A stretch of 64,000 nt of DNA from Sapientia aquatica. Lineage in GTDB: Bacteria; Pseudomonadota; Gammaproteobacteria; Burkholderiales; Burkholderiaceae_D. Positions 45,209 through 55,044 of this stretch are shown piece after piece. The notes below the pieces were generated by a model. It had not been told where the DNA came from, searched no databases, and saw only the letters and a list, made by a program, of their open reading frames with translations. Location of the stretch: contig NZ_SMYL01000005.1 of NCBI RefSeq assembly GCF_004358105.1, positions 248,001-312,000 on the forward strand. The letters run 5' to 3'. The translations under genes were made by a program, and so were the position numbers. Positions within the stretch are counted from its first letter, which is position 1; every line of letters begins with the position of its first letter.

Positions 45209-46783
45209 TTATATTTTCCAGACAATTTTTAGTTCAAAATTCGCCGTTGCATTTTCTTCGGGATCACCTTCTTGCCCAAATAACGGCATCGTTGGACGGG
45301 TATCGAGAGGCATGCGGACGACTTCAACTTGAATTCCTTTGGTTCGCATTAGGTCACTGGACAGTTGGTTGACACTTTGAATTGCAGCACGATAGTTTTT
45401 GTAAAACGGCAGGACTTGGCCTTTGAGAATAACTGTCTCGATGGGTTGATTTGGAATCCCAATTAAGCCCGCCGAGATGGGCGCTGCGACACCCGGTTCA
45501 GCAACGGGCGCAGGCGGTGGTTCGCCCGCTGCGGGATCAACCAGGCTATTTTCTGCCACTTCCCAGGTCAATTCGTCTAAGGTCAATTCAGGACGATGAT
45601 TCAACGCTTGGCTAATAATATTGAGCAGCGCTTTGGGCGAAGAGTGATGTGCTTGAATCATCTCGACTACGTTGACCGCTGCCTGCATTTGCTGCGGCTC
45701 GATTGCAGTTTTTGGCATGTTGTTGACGATAGCCTGATAGCGTTGCTCATTGTGCGCGGTATCGAGTCGTAATTGATGGAGTTGCCAGCCAGCGTCAATC
45801 GCATCGATCGTATTTAATCCGCCCAGAACAATTCCCGACGCCAGTGCGACAGCACTCAGCGCGTACAGCGTTAGGCGAGTCTTCCAGAGCAAATAGGCAT
45901 GACTTTGGCCGGATATTTTGTAGTGGCTCTTGGGCTTGTGCTTGACGAGTTGAGCTAGGATCAGCGTATCAATGGCGTGCTCATGAGCGTCGGCTTTTTG
46001 ACCAAACAAGTGCTGCGCTTGGCCGACGTCGATCAAACGATAGTCGCTCGTTTCTGCGCCCGGTATGAGTTGCTCCAGACTGGTAAGCGTTTGCGCCTGA
46101 TCAAGTACCACTACGTTGAGCTTCTCACCACGCTGCAGCAAGCGGATATTGGTTAAGAACAGCTTCGTTTTATTGATTTCATCTAAAGCCAGCTTGGCGA
46201 CCGCAGCGGGGTCTTGTTCAGCAAACTGAACTAAACGACTGAGCCGCAAATGCCCGTCTTGAAAATAATTTTGCCGTAAGCCCGACGATTGGTGTGTTGC
46301 CAACAAGACTGGTTCTTTGCCCAAACCTAATTTGGCAAACAGTTGCGCGCTCAATAGCGCTGCGGAGTAAATGCCCTCAATCGGGACTTGGGTGGCGATA
46401 ATCGTGTCCAGCCAAGGCTTTAATAATGCCGCGTTGGTCAAGGCATTAAACATCACCAAATCGTCTTTACGTCCCGTCTTTTGCCGACCTTGGAAGCTAG
46501 CATGGCGGAAAGGTGTATCGCGGTACAGTTGTTGCAAGCGCCGATCAATCAGATTTTGACGCGCGCTACCAATCACATGGGGCAGGGTGTCGCGCTGAAA
46601 ATCTTCTTCGATCACATCAATCAATAACAAAATCGGCACATGCTTATCCAGCATTACATAGTCGCTTAATGCTTGCAGTCCAGCCGCGTCTTGCGCAAAC
46701 GTCTGGCCGTCAGACAACCCGCCGTTATGCCACATGCGGGCAGTCAGCTGTTTGTTGGTCAGATAGAGTAATTGTTTGCGCAA
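45209..46783 (-). CDS. PilM/PilN-like fusion (MshI-like)
   Basis: A 524-residue protein. The N-terminal ~300 residues look like an actin-fold PilM/GspL-type cytoplasmic domain ('LLLIDVIEEDFQRDTLPHVI', 'LIDVGQAQHLFG'). A membrane helix near 311-335 ('LYALSAVALASGIVLGGLN') leads to a PilN-like periplasmic domain with a proline-rich insert ('AAGEPPPAPVAEPGVAAP'). MshI proteins and GspL share this architecture. It should connect the assembly ATPase with the periplasmic ring. No clear nucleotide-binding motif was seen. Confidence 0.65.
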   Translation of the reverse strand: MRKQLLYLTNKQLTARMWHNGGLSDGQTFAQDAAGLQALSDYVMLDKHVPILLLIDVIEEDFQRDTLPHVIGSARQNLIDRRLQQLYRDTPFRHASFQGRQKTGRKDDLVMFNALTNAALLKPWLDTIIATQVPIEGIYSAALLSAQLFAKLGLGKEPVLLATHQSSGLRQNYFQDGHLRLSRLVQFAEQDPAAVAKLALDEINKTKLFLTNIRLLQRGEKLNVVVLDQAQTLTSLEQLIPGAETSDYRLIDVGQAQHLFGQKADAHEHAIDTLILAQLVKHKPKSHYKISGQSHAYLLWKTRLTLYALSAVALASGIVLGGLNTIDAIDAGWQLHQLRLDTAHNEQRYQAIVNNMPKTAIEPQQMQAAVNVVEMIQAHHSSPKALLNIISQALNHRPELTLDELTWEVAENSLVDPAAGEPPPAPVAEPGVAAPISAGLIGIPNQPIETVILKGQVLPFYKNYRAAIQSVNQLSSDLMRTKGIQVEVVRMPLDTRPTMPLFGQEGDPEENATANFELKIVWKI

Positions 46784-46799
46784 AACGGCTCCTTGTTTA

Positions 46800-48005
46800 T
46801 TACACGTTTAACTTGCTAATCATGTCGTAGATCGGTCCAAGTACCGATAACATGACCCAACCCAAAATCAAGCCGAGAACCACGGTCATAATCGGTTCGA
46901 TCAAGGCTTGGACGCGCTCGATCATTTCTTTGATTTCGCGGTTATAAAAATAACTAACATTACGGAGGGCGTTATCCAGTTGTCCGGTAGATTCGCCGAT
47001 CTTGAGCATACGAATCACAAGCGGCGGAAAAATGCCTGTGGCATCGAATGCCGCCGAAACGCCTTGTCCCTCTGAGATCATTTGTCCTGCACGACGTAAG
47101 CCATCGGCAATGACTTCGTTATTGACGATTTCTTCCGATAATTTAATTGCATCCAAAATCGTGATGCCGGCCGCATACATCAACGCGAAAAAGGTCGTGA
47201 AGCGCGACAAAATAATTTTGTGCAAAATCGGGCCGACTAACCAAATCCGCAGTTTGTATCCATCAAATTTAAACCGCGCTGAAGGGTTATTTTTGATGAC
47301 GTACTTGGTCGTTATCCACGCGACGACCGGTGCGAGCAAAATGACATACCAATAATCGATGAAAATACCCGAGATAAAAATTAATGCGCGCGTATGAATC
47401 GGCAGTTCGCCGCCCATGTTTTTGATGAAGCCAACTAGTTGTGGCACCAAAAAAATCATCAAGAAAAACGTCACGCCCAACACAACTGTGCCGACGAAGA
47501 GCGGATACATAATGATTTTTTTTGTCTGCGCGGCGAGTTCGTCTTGCCACTTTAGGCTTTCGCTCAAATTCTTAAATACTTCGGAAATATTGCCGCTTTG
47601 TTCGCCCGCCGCAATTAAGGCGGTAAAGGTGCGTTCAAACACGAGCGGATAACGTTTCATGGCTTCGGATAATTGCAAACCGCCTTCGATGTTTTCGATC
47701 AAATCGGCAATCACAGCGCGGAAGCGCACATTTTCAACACTGTCGCGCAAGTCGCCTAAGCCTTCGATAATCGGCACGCCTGCGGTGCTCATTTGCTCCA
47801 TGTGAAAACAGAAATTAATCAAGTCTTTGCGATTGACCGTGCCTTTGCCAAAGCTAATTGTTCTTGTCGCTTTGACTTTGCAGTCGATTAAATCCAATTC
47901 CATGCGCTTGAGGCGCAGTTCTAAATCCGGAAGGTTGCTCGCGTCCATTCGGCCACGGATAATTTTTCCCGCGGCATTCATTGATTGGTACGCATACATC
48001 GGCAT
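46800..48005 (-). CDS. mshG: MshG/GspF-like inner membrane platform protein
   Basis: A 401-residue T2SSF protein with two repeats of the F domain, each with helices: 'FCFHMEQMSTAGVPIIEGL' and 'FTTFFALMYAAGITILDAI' open them, and 'LIAAGEQSGNISEVF' and 'MLKIGESTGQLDNAL' close them. It opens 'MPMYAYQSMNAAGKIIRGRM', typical of the family. It is the inner membrane platform for pilin polymerisation. It lies 23 bases after mshE in the cluster. Confidence 0.92.
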   Translation of the reverse strand: MPMYAYQSMNAAGKIIRGRMDASNLPDLELRLKRMELDLIDCKVKATRTISFGKGTVNRKDLINFCFHMEQMSTAGVPIIEGLGDLRDSVENVRFRAVIADLIENIEGGLQLSEAMKRYPLVFERTFTALIAAGEQSGNISEVFKNLSESLKWQDELAAQTKKIIMYPLFVGTVVLGVTFFLMIFLVPQLVGFIKNMGGELPIHTRALIFISGIFIDYWYVILLAPVVAWITTKYVIKNNPSARFKFDGYKLRIWLVGPILHKIILSRFTTFFALMYAAGITILDAIKLSEEIVNNEVIADGLRRAGQMISEGQGVSAAFDATGIFPPLVIRMLKIGESTGQLDNALRNVSYFYNREIKEMIERVQALIEPIMTVVLGLILGWVMLSVLGPIYDMISKLNV

Positions 48006-48028
48006 GATTCGTGTTTCCTTTTTTCGTT

Positions 48029-49732
48029 CTAAGCTAGACGATCAGTCAGATCAATGACGCGCGAGATTTCGTCCAACGACGAAGAGCCATCCAGCACGCG
48101 CCGCACCGCATCTTCGACTAAGGGGCTAAATCCGGTATCGAGCGCGACTTTACGGATTTCTCGTGCGGTGGCGCGACGTGCGATTAAATCGTCTAACTCG
48201 TTATTCATCTTGAGCAATTCCATAATGCCCAATCGACCTTTATAACCTTGGTGATTGCAATGCTCGCAGCCGACGGCGCGATAAATGGTGGCTTCCGGCG
48301 CATCATCAGACAAACCTAATAATTGCCGTTCAATGCTGTTGGCGATTTCGCCTTCCTTGCAATGCTGGCACAAGCGTCGTATTAAACGTTGTGCGATAAC
48401 GCCGATGATGTTGCCCGCCAAAATGTCCGGTAACAAGCCAATATCTTGCAAACGTGGGATAGCGCCAATGGCGGAATTGGTGTGCAGCGTGGAATACACT
48501 TGATGACCGGTCATGGCGGCACTAAACGCCATTTGTGCGGTTTCTTCATCGCGAATTTCACCGACTAAAATGATGTCCGGATCTTGGCGCATCATGGAGC
48601 GGATACCGTTTGCAAAGCCCATTTTGACCGATTCATTGACCGACGTTTGGCGGATCATATTCATCGGGTATTCCACGGGATCTTCTAACGTCATAATGTT
48701 GACGCTGTCGGTATTGATGTGATTCAAAATCGAATACAAGGTCGTGGTTTTACCGCTTCCGGTTGGGCCGGTAACGAGGATAATTCCCTCGGGACGGGCC
48801 AACATTAGCTTTAAGGTCGTCAACGCGTTATCGTTCAAGCCCAGTCCGTCTAAGGGCACGATGCCTTTAGCGCGATCTAGAATCCGCAACACCACGTTTT
48901 CGCCGTGCGCGGTTGGTTGTGAGGAGGCACGAAAATCAATCTGGCGACCTGAAAAGCGAATTGAAATTCGCCCATCTTGCGGCGCACGGGTCTCAGCGAT
49001 GTTCATATTACTCATCACTTTTAAACGCACTGCCATGGCGGGCCAATAGCTTTTATGCAGGCTGCGAATTTGGCGCAGAATTCCGTCTATCCGGTAACGA
49101 ATACGCAGAAAAAACTGCTCTGGTTCAAAGTGAATATCGGACGCACTTTGTTGAACCGCATCGGCCAAAATCGCGTCCATCAATCGCACCAATGGCTGGC
49201 TATATTCATCCGATCCAGATTTGGCGCTTTGCTCAGTGATTTCGCCGGTTTCAATCTCGTGCAAAATTCCGTCGATAGACAATTCAAAACCGTAATACTG
49301 ATCAATCGCTTTATTAATATCTGATTCGCTGGCCAGCATCGGCTGCAAGCTGGCTCCCGCGCCTAACATCGCACTGATTTGATCGAGGGCGACAATGTTG
49401 GAGGTGTCCGACATCGCTAACATCAAGCTGCGTTGCGCCTTGTCGAACACTAATGGAAATACTTTATAGCGTTTGGCAACGTCTTTGGAAATCATACGTA
49501 GCGCCGCACCATCAACAATCATGTTGGATAAGTCGGTACTTTGTTGACCGAGATTTTCGGATAGCGCTTCGCGTATCGTCGCGTCAGTTACGAAGCCTAA
49601 CGAAATTAATAATTTACCGAGCTGGTCCCCGGTGCGTTTTTGCTCAATCAGCGCAATCTTTAGCTGATCTTCACTAATCACACCTTTTTGGATCAGCAAG
49701 CTACCGAGCTGAAGTTTTGGTTTGTCGGCCAT
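48029..49732 (-). CDS. mshE: MshE/GspE-type assembly ATPase
   Basis: A 567-residue type II secretion ATPase. Residues 8-60 form two 24-residue MshEN motifs separated by five residues ('QLGSLLIQKG...', 'QLGKLLISLG...'), the known c-di-GMP binding layout, but with Gln in place of the leading Arg in both. Then 'GPTGSGKTTTLYSIL' (Walker A), 'DIILVGEIRDEETAQ' (Walker B and Asp box), and the zinc tetracysteine 'CQHC...CEHC'. It powers pilin extension; regulation by c-di-GMP is likely but the R to Q change may weaken it. Confidence 0.93.
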   Translation of the reverse strand: MADKPKLQLGSLLIQKGVISEDQLKIALIEQKRTGDQLGKLLISLGFVTDATIREALSENLGQQSTDLSNMIVDGAALRMISKDVAKRYKVFPLVFDKAQRSLMLAMSDTSNIVALDQISAMLGAGASLQPMLASESDINKAIDQYYGFELSIDGILHEIETGEITEQSAKSGSDEYSQPLVRLMDAILADAVQQSASDIHFEPEQFFLRIRYRIDGILRQIRSLHKSYWPAMAVRLKVMSNMNIAETRAPQDGRISIRFSGRQIDFRASSQPTAHGENVVLRILDRAKGIVPLDGLGLNDNALTTLKLMLARPEGIILVTGPTGSGKTTTLYSILNHINTDSVNIMTLEDPVEYPMNMIRQTSVNESVKMGFANGIRSMMRQDPDIILVGEIRDEETAQMAFSAAMTGHQVYSTLHTNSAIGAIPRLQDIGLLPDILAGNIIGVIAQRLIRRLCQHCKEGEIANSIERQLLGLSDDAPEATIYRAVGCEHCNHQGYKGRLGIMELLKMNNELDDLIARRATAREIRKVALDTGFSPLVEDAVRRVLDGSSSLDEISRVIDLTDRLA

Positions 49733-49736
49733 GATG

Positions 49737-51293
49737 TTATTGACCTACAGCGTGTTGTAATTGGACGACGCGCTTTTTGGTGGCCTCTAGGTTGAAATTA
49801 CTAGGCGCGTGTTCGGCTAACGCCAGAGCGCGTTGGTAATAGTCCAAGGCTAATTTAATCTGAGCTAGCTGGTCGAGACTGACGGCTAAGTTAAATGCGT
49901 AATCAGGGTTATTGGGCGCAGTACCAAAAGCGCGGAAATAAATTTCTTGCGCCTCAGACCAGCGCGATTGCTGCATGTATAAATTACCCAGCGCGAATAA
50001 GCTGGTGCCCGATTGCGGCGATTGGGCGATGACTTTTTTAAGCTGGCTTTCGCTGCGTTCGGGATCGCCGCGCTGCAAGCTCGTTAAGCCGGCAATTGCG
50101 TCGGGGTCATTCGGATCCAGATCTAAGAGGCGTGAATAAATCGCCGCCGCTTGTTCGGGATGATTTTCGTTGAGCTCAATGGCGGCAACGCCTAAAAGTG
50201 CGTCGCGATTAGTTGGATCGTTGCGTAACACGCTGTCATACAGCGGGCGCGCAGCTTTGGCGTCGCCACTAGAAAACAGGCGGTAGGCTTGGTCTAGATT
50301 GGCATTGATGTTGGCTGGAATTCTGCCTTTGTTGACTTTGATCTGATCTGCCGCTGCCACTTGGACTTGCTGTTCTGATGGACGAGCGCTTTTTAGCGGG
50401 TTGTCCTTAGTCTCTGCTGATGTGGCTTCTGTGTGCTGTTTTGATTTGAGTTGATCAATTGCATTCGCGAGGTCTGAGGAAGAAAAATTATCGTTATTGC
50501 TGCTGGGTGCCGATGCCGACGATTCGGCCAGCACAGGCGCCGCAGCGCTTGCCGACGCCGCTTGGTTCGCACCGACTGGCTCAACATTGGCCGCTCTGCG
50601 CTTTGCTTCGGCTTGCACTTGCGCTAGATTTGGCAGTATGTCGCTCTGCATGGTTTGCCAGTAGTAATACACCCCGCCGGCGCACACCAACACTAATAAC
50701 AGCGTGGCCCCAAGGATAGGTAGGGTGCGATTTGATTTGGCCGGTTTCTTTGCATTTAAGATCGATTGCGCCATTTTTTGCGATTGCGTGATGTTCTCGG
50801 CATCGGACGCAACGGGCTGTGGCTCTGTTCTTGGTTCAACCTTCAGCGTTGCTGGTTCGATTGAATCCCGCAAGGAAAGGGTGCTGCTAGGTTTGTTAAT
50901 GGCTTGTTTCGATAGCTGCTCTTCCAATGATGCTGTTGAGGGTGTCGATTTTGGTTCCAAAGCAGGTTCATTGCTGGTGAACTCCAAAGTTGGTGCGCTG
51001 GCTTCGGCTTCGGCTGCGGTTACAGCTGCTGCGGCGGCTGGCGCGTCGTGCCGAACTGGATAATCGATTTCAGCCAAGCTTGGTTCGATTCGGGTTTCAT
51101 CGTGCGGCGTGGCGTGCTTAGGCACTTGGACAGGGTTAGTCGATTCCGCTGGTTTGGCTTCGAACAAGGGATCTAATGTTGGGAAGTCAGAAGTTAATTC
51201 CAAGCCGCCAGCAGCAGGGATTTCTTCCTGCGCGGCTGTCGATTCTTTTTTGGCTTGCTCTGCACGTTTGAGCGCTTGCATCAACAAACTCAT
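49737..51293 (-). CDS. MshN-like TPR protein
   Basis: A 518-residue membrane protein. N-terminal cytosolic part starts 'MSLLMQALKRAEQAKKE', as in MshN and related pilus TPR proteins, followed by a low-complexity Ala/Glu/Ser/Pro linker. A membrane helix near residues 195-215 ('LPILGATLLLVLVCAGGVYY') leads to a periplasmic domain of about five TPR units. ATGA overlap with mshL upstream. It probably helps assemble or link the secretin. The low-complexity linker is long. Confidence 0.78.
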   Translation of the reverse strand: MSLLMQALKRAEQAKKESTAAQEEIPAAGGLELTSDFPTLDPLFEAKPAESTNPVQVPKHATPHDETRIEPSLAEIDYPVRHDAPAAAAAVTAAEAEASAPTLEFTSNEPALEPKSTPSTASLEEQLSKQAINKPSSTLSLRDSIEPATLKVEPRTEPQPVASDAENITQSQKMAQSILNAKKPAKSNRTLPILGATLLLVLVCAGGVYYYWQTMQSDILPNLAQVQAEAKRRAANVEPVGANQAASASAAAPVLAESSASAPSSNNDNFSSSDLANAIDQLKSKQHTEATSAETKDNPLKSARPSEQQVQVAAADQIKVNKGRIPANINANLDQAYRLFSSGDAKAARPLYDSVLRNDPTNRDALLGVAAIELNENHPEQAAAIYSRLLDLDPNDPDAIAGLTSLQRGDPERSESQLKKVIAQSPQSGTSLFALGNLYMQQSRWSEAQEIYFRAFGTAPNNPDYAFNLAVSLDQLAQIKLALDYYQRALALAEHAPSNFNLEATKKRVVQLQHAVGQ

Positions 51294-53164
51294 GAGCCGC
51301 TCCCGCCTGTCGGTGTGGCTTGAGTCGATGAGCTTTTTATCGTGCTGGGCACGCTGACAGGCGCGTCCTCGCCGTAGGGATTTTGATTGAGCGGCACATC
51401 GTTTGGAATATGGGTGCGGTACTCTTTGTAATCGCCATTGACGCTGGCATCTTTAACGACTACGGGGCGCAAGAAAATCACCAGCTCGGATTTGGACACG
51501 GTCTCGTTGCGGTAGCTAAATATATTCCCCAAAAACGGCAATGAGTTTAAGCCTGGTACCGCATCTTTATTGTTCTTTACTTCGTCTTGCATTAAACCGC
51601 CCATCACAGCGATCTGGCCGCTCGATACTTTTAGAATCGATTCCATTTCACGACTTTGGATGATCGGCACATTGCTGACCACGGGCGGCACGGCGGTCGA
51701 TAAGGCCGGATTAGGGTCTTGAACATAGCCAATAATGCGTGAAATGCTTGGGCGAACGTTTAAGGTTACATCGTCGCTATCGGTAATTTGTGGCGTGACG
51801 CTCATGACAAAACCGACTGGTACGGTATTGAGCGTGGAGGTATAGGTCGTTGTTGCTGGGGTGCCTAAGCTGCCGGGCGTGGTGGTCGCGGTAATCGTGA
51901 AATACACGTTGTTATCGACCACTTTGAGCAAGGCAGTTTGGTTGTTGAGCACGCTAATTTTGGGGCTGGAGACCACTTTAACTTTGCCGAACGACTCCAA
52001 TAATTGCACCGTGGCGCTGATGCTGCCGAGCCGATTCAAGGGATTGGTGTAATTCATGACAAATAAGCCTGCCGATGCGCCGGTTGAGACGTTGCTGCTT
52101 AATGCAACATTGTTGACCTGTCCTTGGGCAAAGCTAGTCGTTGAGGAAGAACCGTTTTTTAGGCTAGACCAGTTAATGCCTTGTTGGTATTGATCGCTCA
52201 GTGCAACTTCGACCACGGTGGCTTCGATCAACACTTGGCGCTTGGCGCTCGACATCACGAGGTTGAGAAACTCCTGAATTCGTTCATGTTGGCGGCTTGT
52301 GGCACGCACGGCGATTAAGCCGTTTTCTGGATTGGCGATCACGGAAGCTGCTTCGCGAAATGTGGTGCCTTTGTTTTGTGGCGCGTTTGCAGCATTCGCC
52401 GTAGGTGCAGCGCCAGCTTTCGCCCCAGTTTTATTGCCTAAGGCAGCAAGTGGCGTTTCGTTTTCGCTCGCTGGGGCAGGCGCTGCTGGCGTGGCCGTGT
52501 TGCCGTCTGCTTGACCGTTAGTATCGGTCGCTCCGGGCAGCACTTTGTCGGTCTCGTGCAGGATGTCGGTAATGTTTTTGACTAAAGTCGGCCAAAAGTC
52601 GTTGAACGATTTGTTCTCAACAGCAGTGGTGGAATTGTTGCTGGCCGTGCCGGTGGAAGTGCTACCCACGCCACCTCCGGCAGTAGAAATTTGCGTTGCG
52701 ATGCTGACATTACCCGTGGTGTGGCGCGAGATATTGACGTAATCCACTTTGTAATTACGCAAAAACGGGCTATCGGGCATGACCGATAAATTGGCTCCAT
52801 CAAGTTCGTAGCGCATATCGACTTGCTTGGATATGCGGTTGAGTAGGTTGGGCAAGGTTTCGTTGAGCGCATTGAGCGTGACTTCGCCACTAATCCCCGG
52901 ATGGATATCAATGTTGACCTTGGCATCGCGCGCCAAGGCAAATAATAACGATTGCACCTGTACTTTATAGACCGAGACGCTGTAGGTTTCGATCGAAGGC
53001 GCAGCCTTAGGCGGGCTTAAATGTGCGCTGTGCTGCACCGCATTAGGAATTGCGCCATCGACCGAGGGTGGGGCGCTGGTGTGCAATGTGGATGGCGGCA
53101 TCGGCGCAGTAGTGCAGGCAGATAGGCCAAGGCAAAGCGTAGCGGTGAGGGCGAATTTGGTCAT
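51290..53164 (-). CDS. mshL: MshL-like outer membrane secretin (lipoprotein)
   Basis: About 624 residues from ATG 53164; an upstream GTG at 53209 is an alternative. The signal peptide ends in the lipobox 'LSAC'. Then an N-domain with 'GEVTLNALNETLPNLLNRI', a long A/G/N/T-rich linker, and the secretin domain: 'QVLIEATVVEVALSDQYQQG', 'MSVTPQITDSDDVTLNV', 'VPIIQSREMESILKVSSGQ', 'GGLMQDE' and 'LPFLGNIF'. It forms the outer membrane pore through which the pilus passes. Confidence 0.92.
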   Translation of the reverse strand: MTKFALTATLCLGLSACTTAPMPPSTLHTSAPPSVDGAIPNAVQHSAHLSPPKAAPSIETYSVSVYKVQVQSLLFALARDAKVNIDIHPGISGEVTLNALNETLPNLLNRISKQVDMRYELDGANLSVMPDSPFLRNYKVDYVNISRHTTGNVSIATQISTAGGGVGSTSTGTASNNSTTAVENKSFNDFWPTLVKNITDILHETDKVLPGATDTNGQADGNTATPAAPAPASENETPLAALGNKTGAKAGAAPTANAANAPQNKGTTFREAASVIANPENGLIAVRATSRQHERIQEFLNLVMSSAKRQVLIEATVVEVALSDQYQQGINWSSLKNGSSSTTSFAQGQVNNVALSSNVSTGASAGLFVMNYTNPLNRLGSISATVQLLESFGKVKVVSSPKISVLNNQTALLKVVDNNVYFTITATTTPGSLGTPATTTYTSTLNTVPVGFVMSVTPQITDSDDVTLNVRPSISRIIGYVQDPNPALSTAVPPVVSNVPIIQSREMESILKVSSGQIAVMGGLMQDEVKNNKDAVPGLNSLPFLGNIFSYRNETVSKSELVIFLRPVVVKDASVNGDYKEYRTHIPNDVPLNQNPYGEDAPVSVPSTIKSSSTQATPTGGSGS

Positions 53165-53336
53165 TAGTCGTGATCGTTTAGGTTGTGTCAGCTCTTCCGA
53201 GGACGTCACTCCTTAGTCATTACCGGCAGTTTGCTGATGTTGCCAATAGGGAAATGGGTGCTATCCTCATAAGAGATGTGTTGCATTTAGGTAATCTTAG
53301 GACACAGAAGTTAAATCGGCAAATTTAATATTTAAC

Positions 53337-54935
53337 TTATTTGCTAGAGTTAATTTCCTTGCTTTTGTCAGCGCTCAGTTCACGTTTAATCCCGCCGATG
53401 GTGCGCAATTGCGGTTGCAGATCCCATTGCGCCGACAGCATATTAATCATAGCTACGGCCTCATTGCGGCTAGAAAAGCTGCCAAGTACCACCCCAAAGT
53501 AGGCGGCGTTGGATTTCTGAGCGCTGTAGACCTGCACTTGCTGCAAACCTAGGTCGGATTCCATTTTTTTCAAATACCGCAGGATGTCTTCTTGGTTGCT
53601 GGACGCGATTACGCCTAATTGAATGCTGTAAGCGTCATTGGCTTGGCTGTTTAGCCAATTAACGGACAGTTTTAAACGCTCGTCGAGTGACAATCTTGCT
53701 GCCGCGTTGGTGCTGTTGGGGGAGAGGGCGCTTGCCTCGACTTTAGGAGTCAGGGCGGTAACGGGTGGCTTTACCACCGCGAGTGTGTTAACTGGTTCTG
53801 GCAGGTTGGAGGTGGCGGCGGTCGGCGCGGTAGAAACAGGTGAAACGACAGTGGAACTGGTAAGCGGCGTCGAAGTAGGCGCAGAAGCCGCAGCCGCAGC
53901 TGAAGTACTATTCGGTGCCGTAACCGCCTTTTCTGCAACCAAAACAAATGGCGCTGCAGCGGTTGACTTACTCGCAACTGGCGTTGCTGGCGCTTTTTTG
54001 GTGGCGCCAAGCTGCACCTGACTTGGTCCATGATTTAACCAAGCGAACCAGATTGCTGCACCCACCAGCAACACCGCGATGGCGGCCGTGACCAAGCGGC
54101 GCGGTGACCGCATTGCACCCGCGGTGGTATTGGAAAATTCGCTATCTTCAATCGCCGCCAGAACATGCGCTTCACCCACTGAATGGGCGTTATCCGCGAA
54201 AGCCGCCAGCAACGATTTATCGGCCAAGATACTAATCCGCCGCACGATTCCCTGTGAAACGCGGTTAATGAGCTTAATCGCCGCCTCGTCAAATAAATCC
54301 GAGCCATGGTAGCCAGCCGCGCGCAGCCGAAACATCAAATAATCGGGAATCGTGGTTGCGGTTAGCGGCGGTAATTTAAAGCTATTGGTAATGCGTTCTT
54401 TAAGCTGACGCATGCTGGGAACATTCAAATGGTCATCCAATTCCGGCTGTCCAAATAAGACGATTTGCAGCAATTTATAATGCGCCGTTTCGAGATTGGA
54501 GAATAAGCGGATTTCCTCCAAGGTTTGCATCGACATAGCTTGTGCTTCCTCAATCAGCAACACCACTTGCTTGCCAGCGGCGTGTTTGGTGATTAGCGCG
54601 CTGTGCAGTAACCGAATGACTTCATCGACACGTTTGCCCTGAATTGGTAAATCCAATTCACCCGCAATCGTGAAGATGACCTGGTCGTGATTTAAGGTCG
54701 GATTGACGAGATAGATGACTTCAATATGGGATGGCAAGCGGCGCTCCAACATGCGGCACAACATCGTTTTGCCGCAGCCAACTTCGCCGGTGACTTTAAT
54801 AATTCCATCGCCATGTACGACCGAATAAATTAGCGCCTCTAAAATCTCCCCGCGTTTGTTCCCCACGAAGAAAAAGTCAGGATCGGGCGTGATGCTAAAA
54901 GGTAGTTGTTGCAGGCCGAAATGGGTCAGATACAT
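53337..54935 (-). CDS. mshM: MshM/ExeA-like ATPase with SPOR domain
   Basis: About 532 residues from ATG 54935. N-terminal AAA domain: 'YLTHFGLQQLPFSITPDPDFFF', Walker A 'GEVGCGKTMLCR', Walker B 'VVLLIEEAQAM', 'LLQIVLFGQPELDD'. A membrane helix follows near residue 290 and an Ala/Ser/Thr/Pro-rich linker. The last ~80 residues fit a SPOR-type peptidoglycan-binding domain ('AYSIQLGVIASSNQEDILRYL', 'YFGVVLGSFSSRNEAVAMI'). ExeA-like proteins open the cell wall for secretin assembly. First gene of the pilus operon. Confidence 0.88.
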   Translation of the reverse strand: MYLTHFGLQQLPFSITPDPDFFFVGNKRGEILEALIYSVVHGDGIIKVTGEVGCGKTMLCRMLERRLPSHIEVIYLVNPTLNHDQVIFTIAGELDLPIQGKRVDEVIRLLHSALITKHAAGKQVVLLIEEAQAMSMQTLEEIRLFSNLETAHYKLLQIVLFGQPELDDHLNVPSMRQLKERITNSFKLPPLTATTIPDYLMFRLRAAGYHGSDLFDEAAIKLINRVSQGIVRRISILADKSLLAAFADNAHSVGEAHVLAAIEDSEFSNTTAGAMRSPRRLVTAAIAVLLVGAAIWFAWLNHGPSQVQLGATKKAPATPVASKSTAAAPFVLVAEKAVTAPNSTSAAAAASAPTSTPLTSSTVVSPVSTAPTAATSNLPEPVNTLAVVKPPVTALTPKVEASALSPNSTNAAARLSLDERLKLSVNWLNSQANDAYSIQLGVIASSNQEDILRYLKKMESDLGLQQVQVYSAQKSNAAYFGVVLGSFSSRNEAVAMINMLSAQWDLQPQLRTIGGIKRELSADKSKEINSSK

Positions 54936-55044
54936 GGGCGCCGTGTCCAAAATTTACACTTCTTGAAAGTAAATTTAATTAAAACACGGGCGCAGGCGCT
55001 TCAAAGCGACGATAACGGTGGGATTAAACGTTCTAATCGGATAT

